Below, in pieces: positions 31,319 through 39,623 of a DNA stretch of 40,583 bases. This DNA is from an uncultured Clostridia bacterium (GTDB taxonomy: Bacteria; Bacillota; Clostridia; Christensenellales; Borkfalkiaceae). The stretch covers positions 1 to 40,583 of the forward strand of contig CALVTT010000009.1 of NCBI GenBank assembly GCA_944363045.1, in the 5' to 3' direction. Position 1 is the first letter of the stretch, and each line of letters begins with the position of its first letter. A program made the position numbers and the translations under genes. Under the pieces are notes generated by a model that saw only the letters and a program-made list of their open reading frames with translations, was not told the origin of the DNA and did no database searches.

Positions 31319-31487
31319 GGGGTTTGCAAAAATCGTCGCGAAAAATTTGACGGGGACCCGTTCATGCCCGTTTTTGGGCCGAAAAAGCGAAGGATAAGTC
31401 GGTTTTGCGCGTTTTTGTCCGCACAAAGGCCCCAAAGGACGGCTTGGACTCTGTTTCAAGAAGAGCGTTTTTTCGGCAGTACCCCCA

Positions 31488-31515
31488 TTGAAACGCAAAT
31501 TGTGCATGGTAGAAT
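31488..31515 (+). promoter_or_regulatory. Promoter of the 1031-aa surface protein gene
   Basis: TTGAAA (31488-31493), 16 nt, TAGAAT (31510-31515). GGAAGGAGGTGA precedes the ATG. Confidence 0.6.
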
Positions 31516-31548
31516 ACAGGCTACCATGTTCATGGAAGGAGGTGAGAT

Positions 31549-34500
31549 ATGCGAGTTTTGCGAAAGATGTTTGAAGCGGTCACGGCCTCGCTCTTTGCGG
31601 TGGGGCTGGTGCTCTTCCTGACGCTCTTCTGTGCGGCCGCCTGCACGAGCCGCGTGACCGTGCGGTTCGAGACGTTCGGCGGCACGGCCATCGGGGCGAT
31701 CACGTCGGAGGCGGGGGAGGAGATCGAGCCCCCCGACCCGCCCGAAAAGGAGGGCTGGGTGTTCCTCGGGTGGTATCTCGACCGCGCCTGCGAGGGGGAG
31801 GAGGTGGAGCTTCCCACCGTCATGCCCTCCTCGAGCGTCACCTATTATGCCAAGTTTGCCCAATATCCTGCGATCACGCTGGATGCGGAGGGCGGCAGCA
31901 CAGAGACGGAGCGGGTGTACGCCGAGGAGGGGACACCGCTTCTGGAGGCGCTCGAAGGGGTGACGGCCGAAAAGGAGGGGCTGCTCTTCGGGGCATGGCT
32001 GCTTGACGGCCGCGCCCTGACGGCAAACGACCGGATGCCGGAGGACGGCGTCACCGTGACGGCGCGCTATAAGGCGGAATATACGGTGGAAGTGCGCAAG
32101 CAGAACGCCCGCGGCGACGGCTACGATGTGGAGCGGACCGTCCTGAGCGATTGGGAGGGGGCGGAAGTCTTTCCGAAGGCGCCTTCGCCCGAGCACTTCC
32201 TCCTCGATGCGTCGCTCTCTTCGACGGAGCCGCTCACGCTCCAAGCGGGGGAAAACACGTTCGTCTTTACATATTCCCGCGAGCCGCTCTCCCTTCGCTT
32301 CGAGGCAAACGTGCCGCTCGGTGCGGCGGCGGGGGGCTCGATGCAGGAGATGTCTGCGCTCTATGAGGGGATCTCCTCTCTCCCCGACTGCGGCTTCACG
32401 GCGGAGGGATATGCCTTCCTCGGCTGGGCGGAGCAGCCCTCGGCGACCGCGTTCTTTGAGGCAGGCGGGGACTATTCCCTCGGGGAAGAGGATGTCACCC
32501 TCTATGCCGTCTGGGCAAAGGCCTATCGGGATGCGCACCGCGAGGGCGGCACCCTGCTCGTCGCGTACAACACGGAGGAGGACGGGAGCAGCCTGGCGCT
32601 CGTGCGGGAGCCCGACCGCATCGAGGGACGCTACGATGCCGTGCGGAACGCGCTCACGCTGGGCGGCGAGAGCGGCCGCCTCGAACACGGACACTATCTT
32701 CTCGACGATTCGGGCACCTATACGGGCTATGACCTTGCCGCCAACTCCGTGAATACGTCCTACGGCGTGCTGACGCTCGACTTCGCGGCGGGCAGGGCTG
32801 TTTTTTCCCGCGGCGGGAGCGAACAGTCGGGCAGCTATGTCTATCTCTTTGACGAGGCGACGGGCGAATACTGCGGGCATTACGAGTTTTATGCGGGTGC
32901 GACGCGCTTTGCCTTCGCCGTGGACAAGGAGAAGGGCGTCTTTGTGACGGAGGGCGAAGAGGGCGGGGAGTACCGCCTCTATGACTGCGCCGAGGATCGC
33001 TTCACGGGCGAGGTGCTCACGCTGGACGGCTTCGGCCATGCGTCGCTTGCGGGCGGCGGACGGGAGGCCGTGCGCTACTGCGGCGCGGGCGGACAAGATG
33101 AATGGACGGTCTCCCTTTCGGACGGCGGCGAACTCAAAGTGCTGCTCGGCACGCGGGAGCAGAGCGTGGGCGGCATCGTCTTTGACAGCGAGCCCGTCTG
33201 CCTCGTCTATCGTCCCGCCTTTGCGGGAACGTTCTCCTCTTCCCTCGGCACGCTCGTCCTCGACGGCTACGGCCGCTCTGCCGTTTACACGGCGGCGGGC
33301 GGCAGCACGGAGGGCACGTTTGCGGCGGCGGGCCGGCTCGTCACGCTGTTTGCGGGAGAGGAGACGCTCCGCTTTGTCCTCGACGGCAGCACCTTTTCCC
33401 CGGCGGGCGAGGGCGCGGGCTACTTCGAGGGCGAGAAGGGGCTCCTCTTCCTGGACGGCGCGGGCAATGCGTCGCTCACTTTCGGCGAGCGCACCGTGAC
33501 GGGCGTCTGTACGCCGCTCTCCTCGGGCGACTACACCTTTGACGGGGAGGAGAGCTTCCGCTTCCGCACCGAGGGCAGCCGCTATACCGTCTTTGACGAG
33601 CGCATCTTCGGCGTCTTTGAGACGCTGGGCGGCGGGCTCTCCCTCGACGGCTACGGCGGCGGCACCTATCTCTCGGTGACGGAGGGCAGCCACGAGGTGA
33701 CGGTGACGCTGCTCGGCGACGTGTTCGAGGTGTCCTCCGAGGCCTTCCCCACCCTCACGGGGACGCTGACGTTTACCGTTGACCGAACGACGGGGACGAT
33801 CGGCGAAGTTTCGGCGGCGGAGGCGGGCCGGTATGCGCTCGTCGGCACCGATGCGGCGGCGGTCATCCGTCTGGACGGCAGCGGCGGCGCAGAGCTGTAC
33901 GACGGGGAGGGGAACGCGCTCGCATCGGGCAGCTATACCTACGATGCCTTCACGCAGCGCGGCACCTTTGCGCTGGGGATCGAGGGCGACTTTGCACTCT
34001 CCTATTTCCGGTTCCGTCTGCGCACGGGGGCGGAGTGCATCCTCTTCGGGAGCAGCCCGTCGGGCAGCTATTTCGGGGAGAACGCATCGCTCGTCCTCGA
34101 CGGCTACGGCGGCGGCACGCTGACGCGGGGCTCGGAGAGCGTCTACGGCGAGATCGAAGGAGAGGGGGACAGCCTGCGCCTTTGCACGGAGGACACGGTG
34201 TACCTTCTCACGCTCTCGGGGAACGCCCTGCTCTCCGCGGAGGCATTCACGCGCTATGAGGGCGCGGAGGGCGCGCTCTTCGTCGGCAGCGGCACGGCGT
34301 TTACGGAGGGCGGCTCGCCCCGTCCCTTCACGGCGGCGGGCAGCGGGGAGTATCTCTTCGGCTCGGGTGCTTCCGCGGAGCGGGTGCTCCTCGAGGGCGG
34401 AAAGTGGTACGTCTACCGCGAGGCGCTTGCCGGCACGGTGAGTGCGGCGGGCGGCACCCTGACGCTGGACGGCTACGGCCGCGGGAGCTATTCCACCCCT

Positions 34501-34644
34501 GCGGGAACGGTGCGCTGCGAGGTCGTCCTCGCAAAGGGGCGGTATCTCGAACTCGATGCGGGCGGGAACACGCTCTGCATCGCGCTCGACGGCAGGGGCG
34601 GATTTGCCGTCGGAAGCGTTTCAAGCATCTTCCGCACCCTGTAA
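31549..34644 (+). CDS. Surface lipoprotein-like protein with InlB-type and LDGYG repeats
   Basis: 1031 aa with a very strong GGAGGTGA site. A hydrophobic signal (about 8-31) ends in LFCAAAC, a possible lipobox, so lipid anchoring after cleavage is likely. Residues about 35-170 and 250-330 carry InlB B-repeat-like modules (Listeria-Bacteroides type) with FLGWYLDRAC and FLGWAEQPS. From about 370 to the end there are seven or more strand-turn units with the motif LxLDGYGxG, such as LVLDGYGRSAVYT, LSLDGYGGGTYLS and LTLDGYGRGSYS, spaced roughly 60-130 residues. I know no name for this second repeat. Ends at a strong terminator. Probable adhesin or glycan-binding protein, but function is not established. 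Confidence 0.78.
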   Translation: MRVLRKMFEAVTASLFAVGLVLFLTLFCAAACTSRVTVRFETFGGTAIGAITSEAGEEIEPPDPPEKEGWVFLGWYLDRACEGEEVELPTVMPSSSVTYYAKFAQYPAITLDAEGGSTETERVYAEEGTPLLEALEGVTAEKEGLLFGAWLLDGRALTANDRMPEDGVTVTARYKAEYTVEVRKQNARGDGYDVERTVLSDWEGAEVFPKAPSPEHFLLDASLSSTEPLTLQAGENTFVFTYSREPLSLRFEANVPLGAAAGGSMQEMSALYEGISSLPDCGFTAEGYAFLGWAEQPSATAFFEAGGDYSLGEEDVTLYAVWAKAYRDAHREGGTLLVAYNTEEDGSSLALVREPDRIEGRYDAVRNALTLGGESGRLEHGHYLLDDSGTYTGYDLAANSVNTSYGVLTLDFAAGRAVFSRGGSEQSGSYVYLFDEATGEYCGHYEFYAGATRFAFAVDKEKGVFVTEGEEGGEYRLYDCAEDRFTGEVLTLDGFGHASLAGGGREAVRYCGAGGQDEWTVSLSDGGELKVLLGTREQSVGGIVFDSEPVCLVYRPAFAGTFSSSLGTLVLDGYGRSAVYTAAGGSTEGTFAAAGRLVTLFAGEETLRFVLDGSTFSPAGEGAGYFEGEKGLLFLDGAGNASLTFGERTVTGVCTPLSSGDYTFDGEESFRFRTEGSRYTVFDERIFGVFETLGGGLSLDGYGGGTYLSVTEGSHEVTVTLLGDVFEVSSEAFPTLTGTLTFTVDRTTGTIGEVSAAEAGRYALVGTDAAAVIRLDGSGGAELYDGEGNALASGSYTYDAFTQRGTFALGIEGDFALSYFRFRLRTGAECILFGSSPSGSYFGENASLVLDGYGGGTLTRGSESVYGEIEGEGDSLRLCTEDTVYLLTLSGNALLSAEAFTRYEGAEGALFVGSGTAFTEGGSPRPFTAAGSGEYLFGSGASAERVLLEGGKWYVYREALAGTVSAAGGTLTLDGYGRGSYSTPAGTVRCEVVLAKGRYLELDAGGNTLCIALDGRGGFAVGSVSSIFRTL

Positions 34645-34660
34645 AAGAGGGCTTAACGGG

Positions 34661-34687
34661 GCGTTCTCCTTCGGGAGAGCGCTCTTT
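34661..34687 (+). terminator. Terminator of the 1031-aa protein gene
   Basis: GCGTTCTCC-TTCG-GGAGAGCGC followed by TCTTTTT. Confidence 0.85.
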
Positions 34688-34765
34688 TTGCCCTCCTGCG
34701 GGCGGTGAATGTGCATTTTGTGAAGGGAGATGCGGGAATTTTCATCAAAGCATGACATTACCCCG

Positions 34766-34794
34766 TTGATTTTTCGCGGCGAACGTGGTATAAT
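34766..34794 (+). promoter_or_regulatory. Promoter of trpS
   Basis: TTGATT (34766-34771), 17 nt, TATAAT (34789-34794). The leader is about 35 nt, so there is no room for a T-box. Confidence 0.8.
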
Positions 34795-34836
34795 CTCTTT
34801 GTAAAGATTTTACATTTCTGATCGTTTGGAGAGAAT

Positions 34837-35850
34837 ATGGAAGAAATTACCACGCAAAATAAAAAAGTCGTCTATTCTGCCGTTCAGCCGAGCGGGAACC
34901 TCACCATCGGCAACTATGTGGGGTCCATCCGCAACTGGATCGATATGCAGGACGACTACACCTGCTATTTTGCGATCGCCAATATGCACGCCATCACGGT
35001 GAAGCAGGATCCCGCCCTTCTTCGCCGCCATACGCTGGAGCTCGCGGCGCTCTACATCGCCTGCGGGCTGGATCCCGAAAAGTGCGCGCTCTATGTGCAG
35101 TCGATGGTCCCGCAGCACGCGGAGCTGTGCTGGGCGCTCAACACCATCACCTATGTGGGCGAGATGCAGCGCATGACGCAGTTCAAGGACAAGAGCGCCA
35201 AGCACGCCGACAACATCAACATGGGCCTCATGGATTATCCCGTGCTGATGGCGGCGGATATTCTTTTATATCTTGCCGACTACGTCCCCGTCGGTGCCGA
35301 TCAGACGCAGCACGTCGAGATCGCGCGCGACATCGCCATCCGCTTCAACAACCGCTACGGGGAGACCTTCCGCGTGCCGCAGGCGCTCATCGTCAAGCAG
35401 GGCGCCAAGATCATGTCGCTCCAGGAGCCCACGAAGAAGATGAGCAAGTCGGATGAGAACGTCAACGCGAGCGTCTATCTTTCGGACGACAGGGATACCG
35501 TCATCCGCAAGTTCAAGCGCGCCGTCACCGACAGCGATACCCGCATCATCGCCTCCGAAGAAAAACCGGGGGTCACCAACCTTCTCACCATTTACTGTGC
35601 CTTCCGTGGCTGCACGCTCGAAGAGGCGCAGAGAGAGTTTGAAGGAAAGGGGTACGGCGACTTCAAGCTCGCCGTGGGCGAGACGGTGGCGGATGCCATC
35701 GCGCCCGTGCAGGCAGAGCAGAAGCGCCTGCTCGCCGACAAGGCCTACCTCAACGGCATCTTAAAGGAGGGGTGCGAGCGCGCCTTCAGAACGGCACGGC
35801 GCACGCTCAATAAGGTCTACCGCAAGATCGGCTTCTATCAGGGAGAATAA
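34837..35850 (+). CDS. trpS: Tryptophanyl-tRNA synthetase
   Basis: 337 aa, the usual length. QPSGNLTIGNYVGSIRNW carries the HIGH-equivalent (TIGN); PVGADQTQHVEIARDIA and KKMSKSDEN (KMSKS at about 201) complete the class Ic synthetase signatures. Charges tRNA-Trp. Leads a set of five genes, the next starting 1 nt after its stop. Confidence 0.97.
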   Translation: MEEITTQNKKVVYSAVQPSGNLTIGNYVGSIRNWIDMQDDYTCYFAIANMHAITVKQDPALLRRHTLELAALYIACGLDPEKCALYVQSMVPQHAELCWALNTITYVGEMQRMTQFKDKSAKHADNINMGLMDYPVLMAADILLYLADYVPVGADQTQHVEIARDIAIRFNNRYGETFRVPQALIVKQGAKIMSLQEPTKKMSKSDENVNASVYLSDDRDTVIRKFKRAVTDSDTRIIASEEKPGVTNLLTIYCAFRGCTLEEAQREFEGKGYGDFKLAVGETVADAIAPVQAEQKRLLADKAYLNGILKEGCERAFRTARRTLNKVYRKIGFYQGE

Positions 35851-35851
35851 T

Positions 35852-36721
35852 ATGTTCGGATACGTCCGCTACGATCTGCCCAACCTGTATATCAAGGACT
35901 TTGAACTCTACAGGGCGATGTACTGCGGCCTGTGCAAGGGGATCGCGCATTCCTGCGGACAGATGGCGCGCATCGGCCTCACCTACGATATGACCTTTCT
36001 TTCGGTGCTCCTCCACAACCTTGCGGGCATCGACGTGAAGATCGAAAAGCAGAACTGTTTCGAGCATACCATCAAGAAGCAGCCCATCGCCGTCACGGAC
36101 GAGATGACGGACGAGCTGGGCGCGCTCAACACCGTGCTCCTCTACTACAAACTCACCGACGACATCGAGGACGGGGATAAGGGCCGCGGCAAGCGGCTGT
36201 GGTTCAAGCGCGGCTTCAGACAGGCGAAGAAGGGGTATCCCGAGCTTGTCTTTTTGGTCAAAGAGTATATGAAGGCGCAGCAGGCGGCGGAAAAGGAAAA
36301 GTGCGACTCCCTCGACCGTGCCGCCGATCCTACGGCGGAGCTCATGCAGCGGCTCTCCCGCTACTTCCTCAAGGACAAGGCGACGCCGCATACCGACGGG
36401 CTCTTCTATGCGCTCGGCAAGTGGATCTACCTCATCGATGCCCTCGACGACTACGATAAGGACAGAAAGAAGCGCCGCTACAACCCGTTTGTGCTCGCCT
36501 ACGGCTCTGAGAGCAAGGAAGCGCTCATAAAGGAACACGGCGGGGACATCGCATTCCTCTTCGATACGCTCTTTTACGGGCTGCGGGAGGACCTTGCGAA
36601 CATCCATTTTTATTTCAACCGCGACCTGACGGACAACGTGCTCCTGCGCGGCATCCCGCTGGAAACACAGCGCGTGATGCGCGGCGAAAAGCCCGTCAAG
36701 ATGCAGGTCGATCTCAAATAA
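35852..36721 (+). CDS. DUF5685-family protein, all-helical with two Asp-rich motifs
   Basis: 289 aa. MFGYVRYDLPNLYIKDFELY and YCGLCKGI (Cys 25/28) match my memory of DUF5685 proteins in Clostridia. The protein is predicted almost wholly helical. Two aspartate-rich stretches, DDIEDGDKGRGK (about 103-114) and DALDDYDKDRKKRRYN (about 196-211), are arranged like the paired DDxxD motifs of trans-prenyltransferase folds; this resemblance is my inference, not a known assignment. Followed 25 nt later by a J-domain-like gene. Ribosome-binding site GGGAGA. Confidence 0.75.
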   Translation: MFGYVRYDLPNLYIKDFELYRAMYCGLCKGIAHSCGQMARIGLTYDMTFLSVLLHNLAGIDVKIEKQNCFEHTIKKQPIAVTDEMTDELGALNTVLLYYKLTDDIEDGDKGRGKRLWFKRGFRQAKKGYPELVFLVKEYMKAQQAAEKEKCDSLDRAADPTAELMQRLSRYFLKDKATPHTDGLFYALGKWIYLIDALDDYDKDRKKRRYNPFVLAYGSESKEALIKEHGGDIAFLFDTLFYGLREDLANIHFYFNRDLTDNVLLRGIPLETQRVMRGEKPVKMQVDLK

Positions 36722-36746
36722 TATTTCCCATCATCAAGGAACGGAT

Positions 36747-37355
36747 ATGAATCACGAATATTACGAATTGCTGCAGGTGAGCGAAAACGCCACCGACGAA
36801 GAGATCAAGGAGAGCTACCGCACCCTCAAGAAGAAGTACAACGAGGAGCGCTGGCTGGACGGCGAAGCGGGCAACAATGCCGCGCGGATGCTGCAGAGGC
36901 TGGATGTCGCGTACGAGGAGATCATGCGCGAGCGCCGCGAAAAGGAGCGCAATACCGACGGCAAGAGCGGCTATGAAGAGGTCGCCGAGCTCATCAAAAA
37001 GGGCGATCTTGCGGCGGCGCAGACGGCGCTCGACAACTTCAACGAGCGCGGCGCGGAGTGGCACTATCTTCAGTCCGTCGTCTTTTACAAGAAGAATTGG
37101 ATGAACGAGAGCAAAAAACAGCTCGAGATCGCCATTCAGATGGACGGTTCCAACGCCAAGTACCGCGATGCCTACGAAAAGCTCAAGTCCCGCACCGAAT
37201 ACAAGCAGCAGACGGGCGGTGCCGTGCATACCGACCCCGATCCCACGCCTGCGGAGGATCAGATGGGCGGGAATTGGTGCGCCAACTGCGCGAGCTGCTG
37301 CTATACCTATCTCTGCGTCAACTGCCTGTTCAACCTCTGCTGCGGCTGCCGTTGA
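36747..37355 (+). CDS. Degenerate J-domain protein with cysteine-rich C-terminus
   Basis: 202 aa. The N-terminal J-domain (about 1-65) has YYELLQVSENATDEEIKESY, but the HPD tripeptide needed to stimulate DnaK is absent: helix II runs into KKKYNEERWLDG. A helical TPR-like region follows (about 72-145; LDNFNERGAEWHYLQSVVFY). The last 25 residues are cysteine-rich (CANCASCCYTYLC, CCGCR), which may bind metal or be acylated. Neighbour DUF5685 and the following membrane protein suggest a common complex at the membrane. AAGGAA precedes the ATG. Confidence 0.82.
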   Translation: MNHEYYELLQVSENATDEEIKESYRTLKKKYNEERWLDGEAGNNAARMLQRLDVAYEEIMRERREKERNTDGKSGYEEVAELIKKGDLAAAQTALDNFNERGAEWHYLQSVVFYKKNWMNESKKQLEIAIQMDGSNAKYRDAYEKLKSRTEYKQQTGGAVHTDPDPTPAEDQMGGNWCANCASCCYTYLCVNCLFNLCCGCR

Positions 37356-37364
37356 GGTGAGAAA

Positions 37365-37895
37365 TTGAAAAAACCGCACAAAGCGTTTGAGATCGCCCTC
37401 TCCGCCATCGCCTGCGCGGCGGCGGCCGGGTTTCTGATGCTCGGCTCGGTGAGCCCCTTCCTGCTCGCCACGGGGTATCTCGTGGCGGCCTTTGCGGTGA
37501 TGGTCCCCCTCTCCAAGGACTTCTGGTGGGGGAGCGCGCTGTGCTTTCTCGCGGCGGGGCTTTTGGCCCTTCCCGTGAGCCTGTGGAAGGTCGTTCCCTA
37601 CTTTGTTTTCTTCGGGCTGCACCCCATTGTCAACCGCATCCAGATGCGCTTTGTCCAAAAAAAGCCGCTTTTTCTCCTCTGTGAGGTCGCAAAGGCGGTG
37701 TGGTTCGATCTTGCGATGTGGCTGTCGTGGATCGTCCTCACGCGCATGGCGGGCATGGTGTTCCCGGAATACATCGAAACTTACTTTTTCTACATCCTCT
37801 TTTTGGGGGGAACGCTGTTCTTCTTTGTGTACGACGTCCTCATGTTTGCCTGCCAGAAGTCGGTGGATACCGTCGTCGCAAGGATCCGCAAATAG
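37365..37895 (+). CDS. Membrane protein with about five helices, unknown
   Basis: 176 aa, TTG start at 37365 with GAGGTG 5 nt upstream; no better start exists downstream within 50 codons. Hydrophobic helices at about 10-30, 32-50, 54-75, 78-95 and 120-160. No domain recognised. Follows the J-domain-like gene by 9 nt, so the set trpS-DUF5685-J-membrane is probably one transcript. Confidence 0.75.
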   Translation: MKKPHKAFEIALSAIACAAAAGFLMLGSVSPFLLATGYLVAAFAVMVPLSKDFWWGSALCFLAAGLLALPVSLWKVVPYFVFFGLHPIVNRIQMRFVQKKPLFLLCEVAKAVWFDLAMWLSWIVLTRMAGMVFPEYIETYFFYILFLGGTLFFFVYDVLMFACQKSVDTVVARIRK

Positions 37896-37910
37896 CTTGA
37901 TCAACACTTG

Positions 37911-37948
37911 CAGGCCGCCGGCTCTTCGGGCTGCGGCCGCTCGGCCTG
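37911..37948 (+). other. GC-rich hairpin before rlmD
   Basis: CAGGCCG pairs with CGGCCTG, with further inner pairing (CCGGC/GCTGCGG). No T tract, so not a standard terminator; it may influence transcript processing. Confidence 0.4.
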
Positions 37949-37976
37949 TAAATCATACGGAAGGGGGAAAGGACCT

Positions 37977-39365
37977 ATGCTGCAAAAGAACGATATTCTG
38001 ACCGTTACCTGCGATTCCATCGGGACGAACGGGGAGGGGATCGCGCGCGCAGACGGCGTTTTGCTGTTCGTTCCCTATTTTCTCACGGGGGAGCGGGCGC
38101 GCGTCAAGGTGCTCAAAGTCAAGGGCAGCACCGCCTATGCCAAGGTCGAAGAACTGCTCACCCCTGCCGAGGACAGGCTGCGTCCCGCCTGCCCCGTGTT
38201 TGCACGGTGCGGGGGGTGCCAGCTCCAGCACATGGCATACCGCCTGCAGCTCCGCTTCAAGACGGCGCTCGTGCGCGACACCCTGAAGAAACTCGGCGGT
38301 GTCACGGCGGAAGTCTCCGCGTGTGAACGCAGCGAGGCGGAGTACGGCTACCGCAACAAACTGCAGCTTCCCATCGGCACGGTGAACGGCAAGAACGTCG
38401 TCGGCTTCTATGCCGAACGCTCCCACCGCATCGTCGATACCGATGTGTGTCCCATCCATCCCGATTGGGCGGCGCCCCTCATCGCGGCGGTCAAAAAGTT
38501 TATGGAAAAGTGCGGGCTCGACGGCTACGACGAGGTCACGCACGAGGGCCAGCTCCGCCACATCGTGGTGCGCCAGCTCGGCAAGAAGTTCCTCATCACC
38601 CTCGTCACCGCCGTGCGCGAGCTCAAGGGCATCGACTACTTTTTGTTCCTCCTCGACGACATCTTTCCCGCGTACAGCTTCTTTCTGAACTTCAACGACC
38701 GGGATACCAACGTCGTGTTCGGCGAGGAATTTCAGCTTCTGAAGGGCCCGGGCGTCTACGAGCGCACGGAGGGCGGCATCACCTACGAGGCGGGTGCCAA
38801 TACCTTTCTGCAGGTCAACGAGGGCGTGAGGGGCAAACTTTACAGCCGCGCCGTGGCCTTTGCGGGGGAGAACGAGACAGTAATCGACTGTTATGCGGGC
38901 GGCGGCCTGATGACGGCGATGTTCGCAAAGAAGTGCAAAAAGGCGTACGGCATCGAGGTCGTCGAAGAGGCGCACCGGATGGCGGACCGCCTGAAGGAGC
39001 GCAACGGCCTTTCCGGCATGGAAAATCTGTGCGGAAAGGTGGAGAGCGTGCTGCCCGCCCTGCTCGGGAAGGAGCGGGAGGCAACGGTGGTGCTCGACCC
39101 GCCGCGTGCGGGCGTGGAGCGCAGCGTCCTCAAGGCGCTCATCGCAAGCGACGTGCAGAAGCTCATCATGATCTCCTGCAATCCCGCCACGCTGGCGCGC
39201 GATCTGGGCGTGCTCACGGGAACGCTCCGCGAGACGGAGAAGGGCGAGCTCGTGCGGGCGCAGGGCGAAGAGGGGGGCGCGTTTGAGATCGCCTCCGTTC
39301 AGCCCTTCGATATGTTCCCGCAGACCAAGTGGGTGGAGACGCTGGTTTTGCTATGTCGGAAATAA
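37977..39365 (+). CDS. rlmD: 23S rRNA (uracil-C5)-methyltransferase RlmD/RlmCD type (C-terminus supplied by an insertion)
   Basis: 462 aa from ATG 37977 (AAGGGGGAAAGG upstream); a longer frame to 37908 runs through a hairpin. A TRAM domain (about 1-62) is followed by the [4Fe-4S] motif CPVFARCGGCQLQH (about 73-86), the SAM-binding YAGGGLMTAMFA and VLDPPRAG, and the catalytic Cys in ISCNPATLA (about 397). It makes 5-methyluridine in 23S rRNA. The last codons, encoding WVETLVLLCRK, come from an AT-rich insertion that starts at 39344; an older C-terminus survives at 40477-40530. The enzyme should still work. Confidence 0.95.
   Translation: MLQKNDILTVTCDSIGTNGEGIARADGVLLFVPYFLTGERARVKVLKVKGSTAYAKVEELLTPAEDRLRPACPVFARCGGCQLQHMAYRLQLRFKTALVRDTLKKLGGVTAEVSACERSEAEYGYRNKLQLPIGTVNGKNVVGFYAERSHRIVDTDVCPIHPDWAAPLIAAVKKFMEKCGLDGYDEVTHEGQLRHIVVRQLGKKFLITLVTAVRELKGIDYFLFLLDDIFPAYSFFLNFNDRDTNVVFGEEFQLLKGPGVYERTEGGITYEAGANTFLQVNEGVRGKLYSRAVAFAGENETVIDCYAGGGLMTAMFAKKCKKAYGIEVVEEAHRMADRLKERNGLSGMENLCGKVESVLPALLGKEREATVVLDPPRAGVERSVLKALIASDVQKLIMISCNPATLARDLGVLTGTLRETEKGELVRAQGEEGGAFEIASVQPFDMFPQTKWVETLVLLCRK
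39330..39343. repeat. attL-like direct repeat
   Basis: TGGGTGGAGACGCT, identical to 40477-40490; lies in the last codons of rlmD. Confidence 0.7.
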
Positions 39366-39462
39366 GAGTAAAAATAAGCGATTTTAGGTTTATTTTTGAC
39401 CTTTTTCATACTAAAAATTTCTTATATACATTTACGCGATACGATATTGGCGTAATTTTGGT

Positions 39463-39475
39463 CATATCGTCACCC
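39463..39475. repeat. Left arm of 13-bp inverted repeat in the mini-element
   Basis: CATATCGTCACCC, the reverse complement of 40466-40478. Confidence 0.65.
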
Positions 39476-39551
39476 ATAAAATTTGCATCGCCTAGTTAAG
39501 TAGATATATCAAATTTGGATAAGGGTAGTAACTTTGGATATAAGAGTTTAA

Positions 39552-39580
39552 TTTACAAACTAGTAAAAATATGATATAAA
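39552..39580 (+). promoter_or_regulatory. Promoter of the mini-element cargo gene
   Basis: TTTACA (39552-39557), 17 nt, TATAAA (39575-39580). Confidence 0.55.
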
Positions 39581-39623
39581 CAAATATAATAAATATTAAA
39601 TTTATATTTTATACATAACAAGT

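Larger units (their letters stand above)
31261..31548. other. Divergent intergenic region fba / repeat surface protein
   Basis: Contains the two divergent promoters listed separately, about 170 bp apart. Nothing else recognisable. Confidence 0.5.
39366..39623. other. Left non-coding arm of the mini-element
   Basis: 258 nt, very AT-rich, no gene. ACGATAT (39440-39446) and ATATCGT (39464-39470) are inverted copies of one motif. A promoter for the cargo gene is at 39552-39580. Confidence 0.5.

Noticed and set aside
31456..33693. Minus-strand open frame of 745 codons
   Set aside because: It mirrors the 1031-aa surface protein, has Arg/Ala/Gly-rich shadow composition and no ribosome-binding site.
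34795..34836. T-box riboswitch before trpS
   Set aside because: The leader is only about 40 nt and lacks stem I and the T-box sequence.
39366..39623. Antitoxin-like small gene beside the cargo gene
   Set aside because: No frame with a ribosome-binding site or helix-turn-helix; the DNA is AT-rich with frequent stops.
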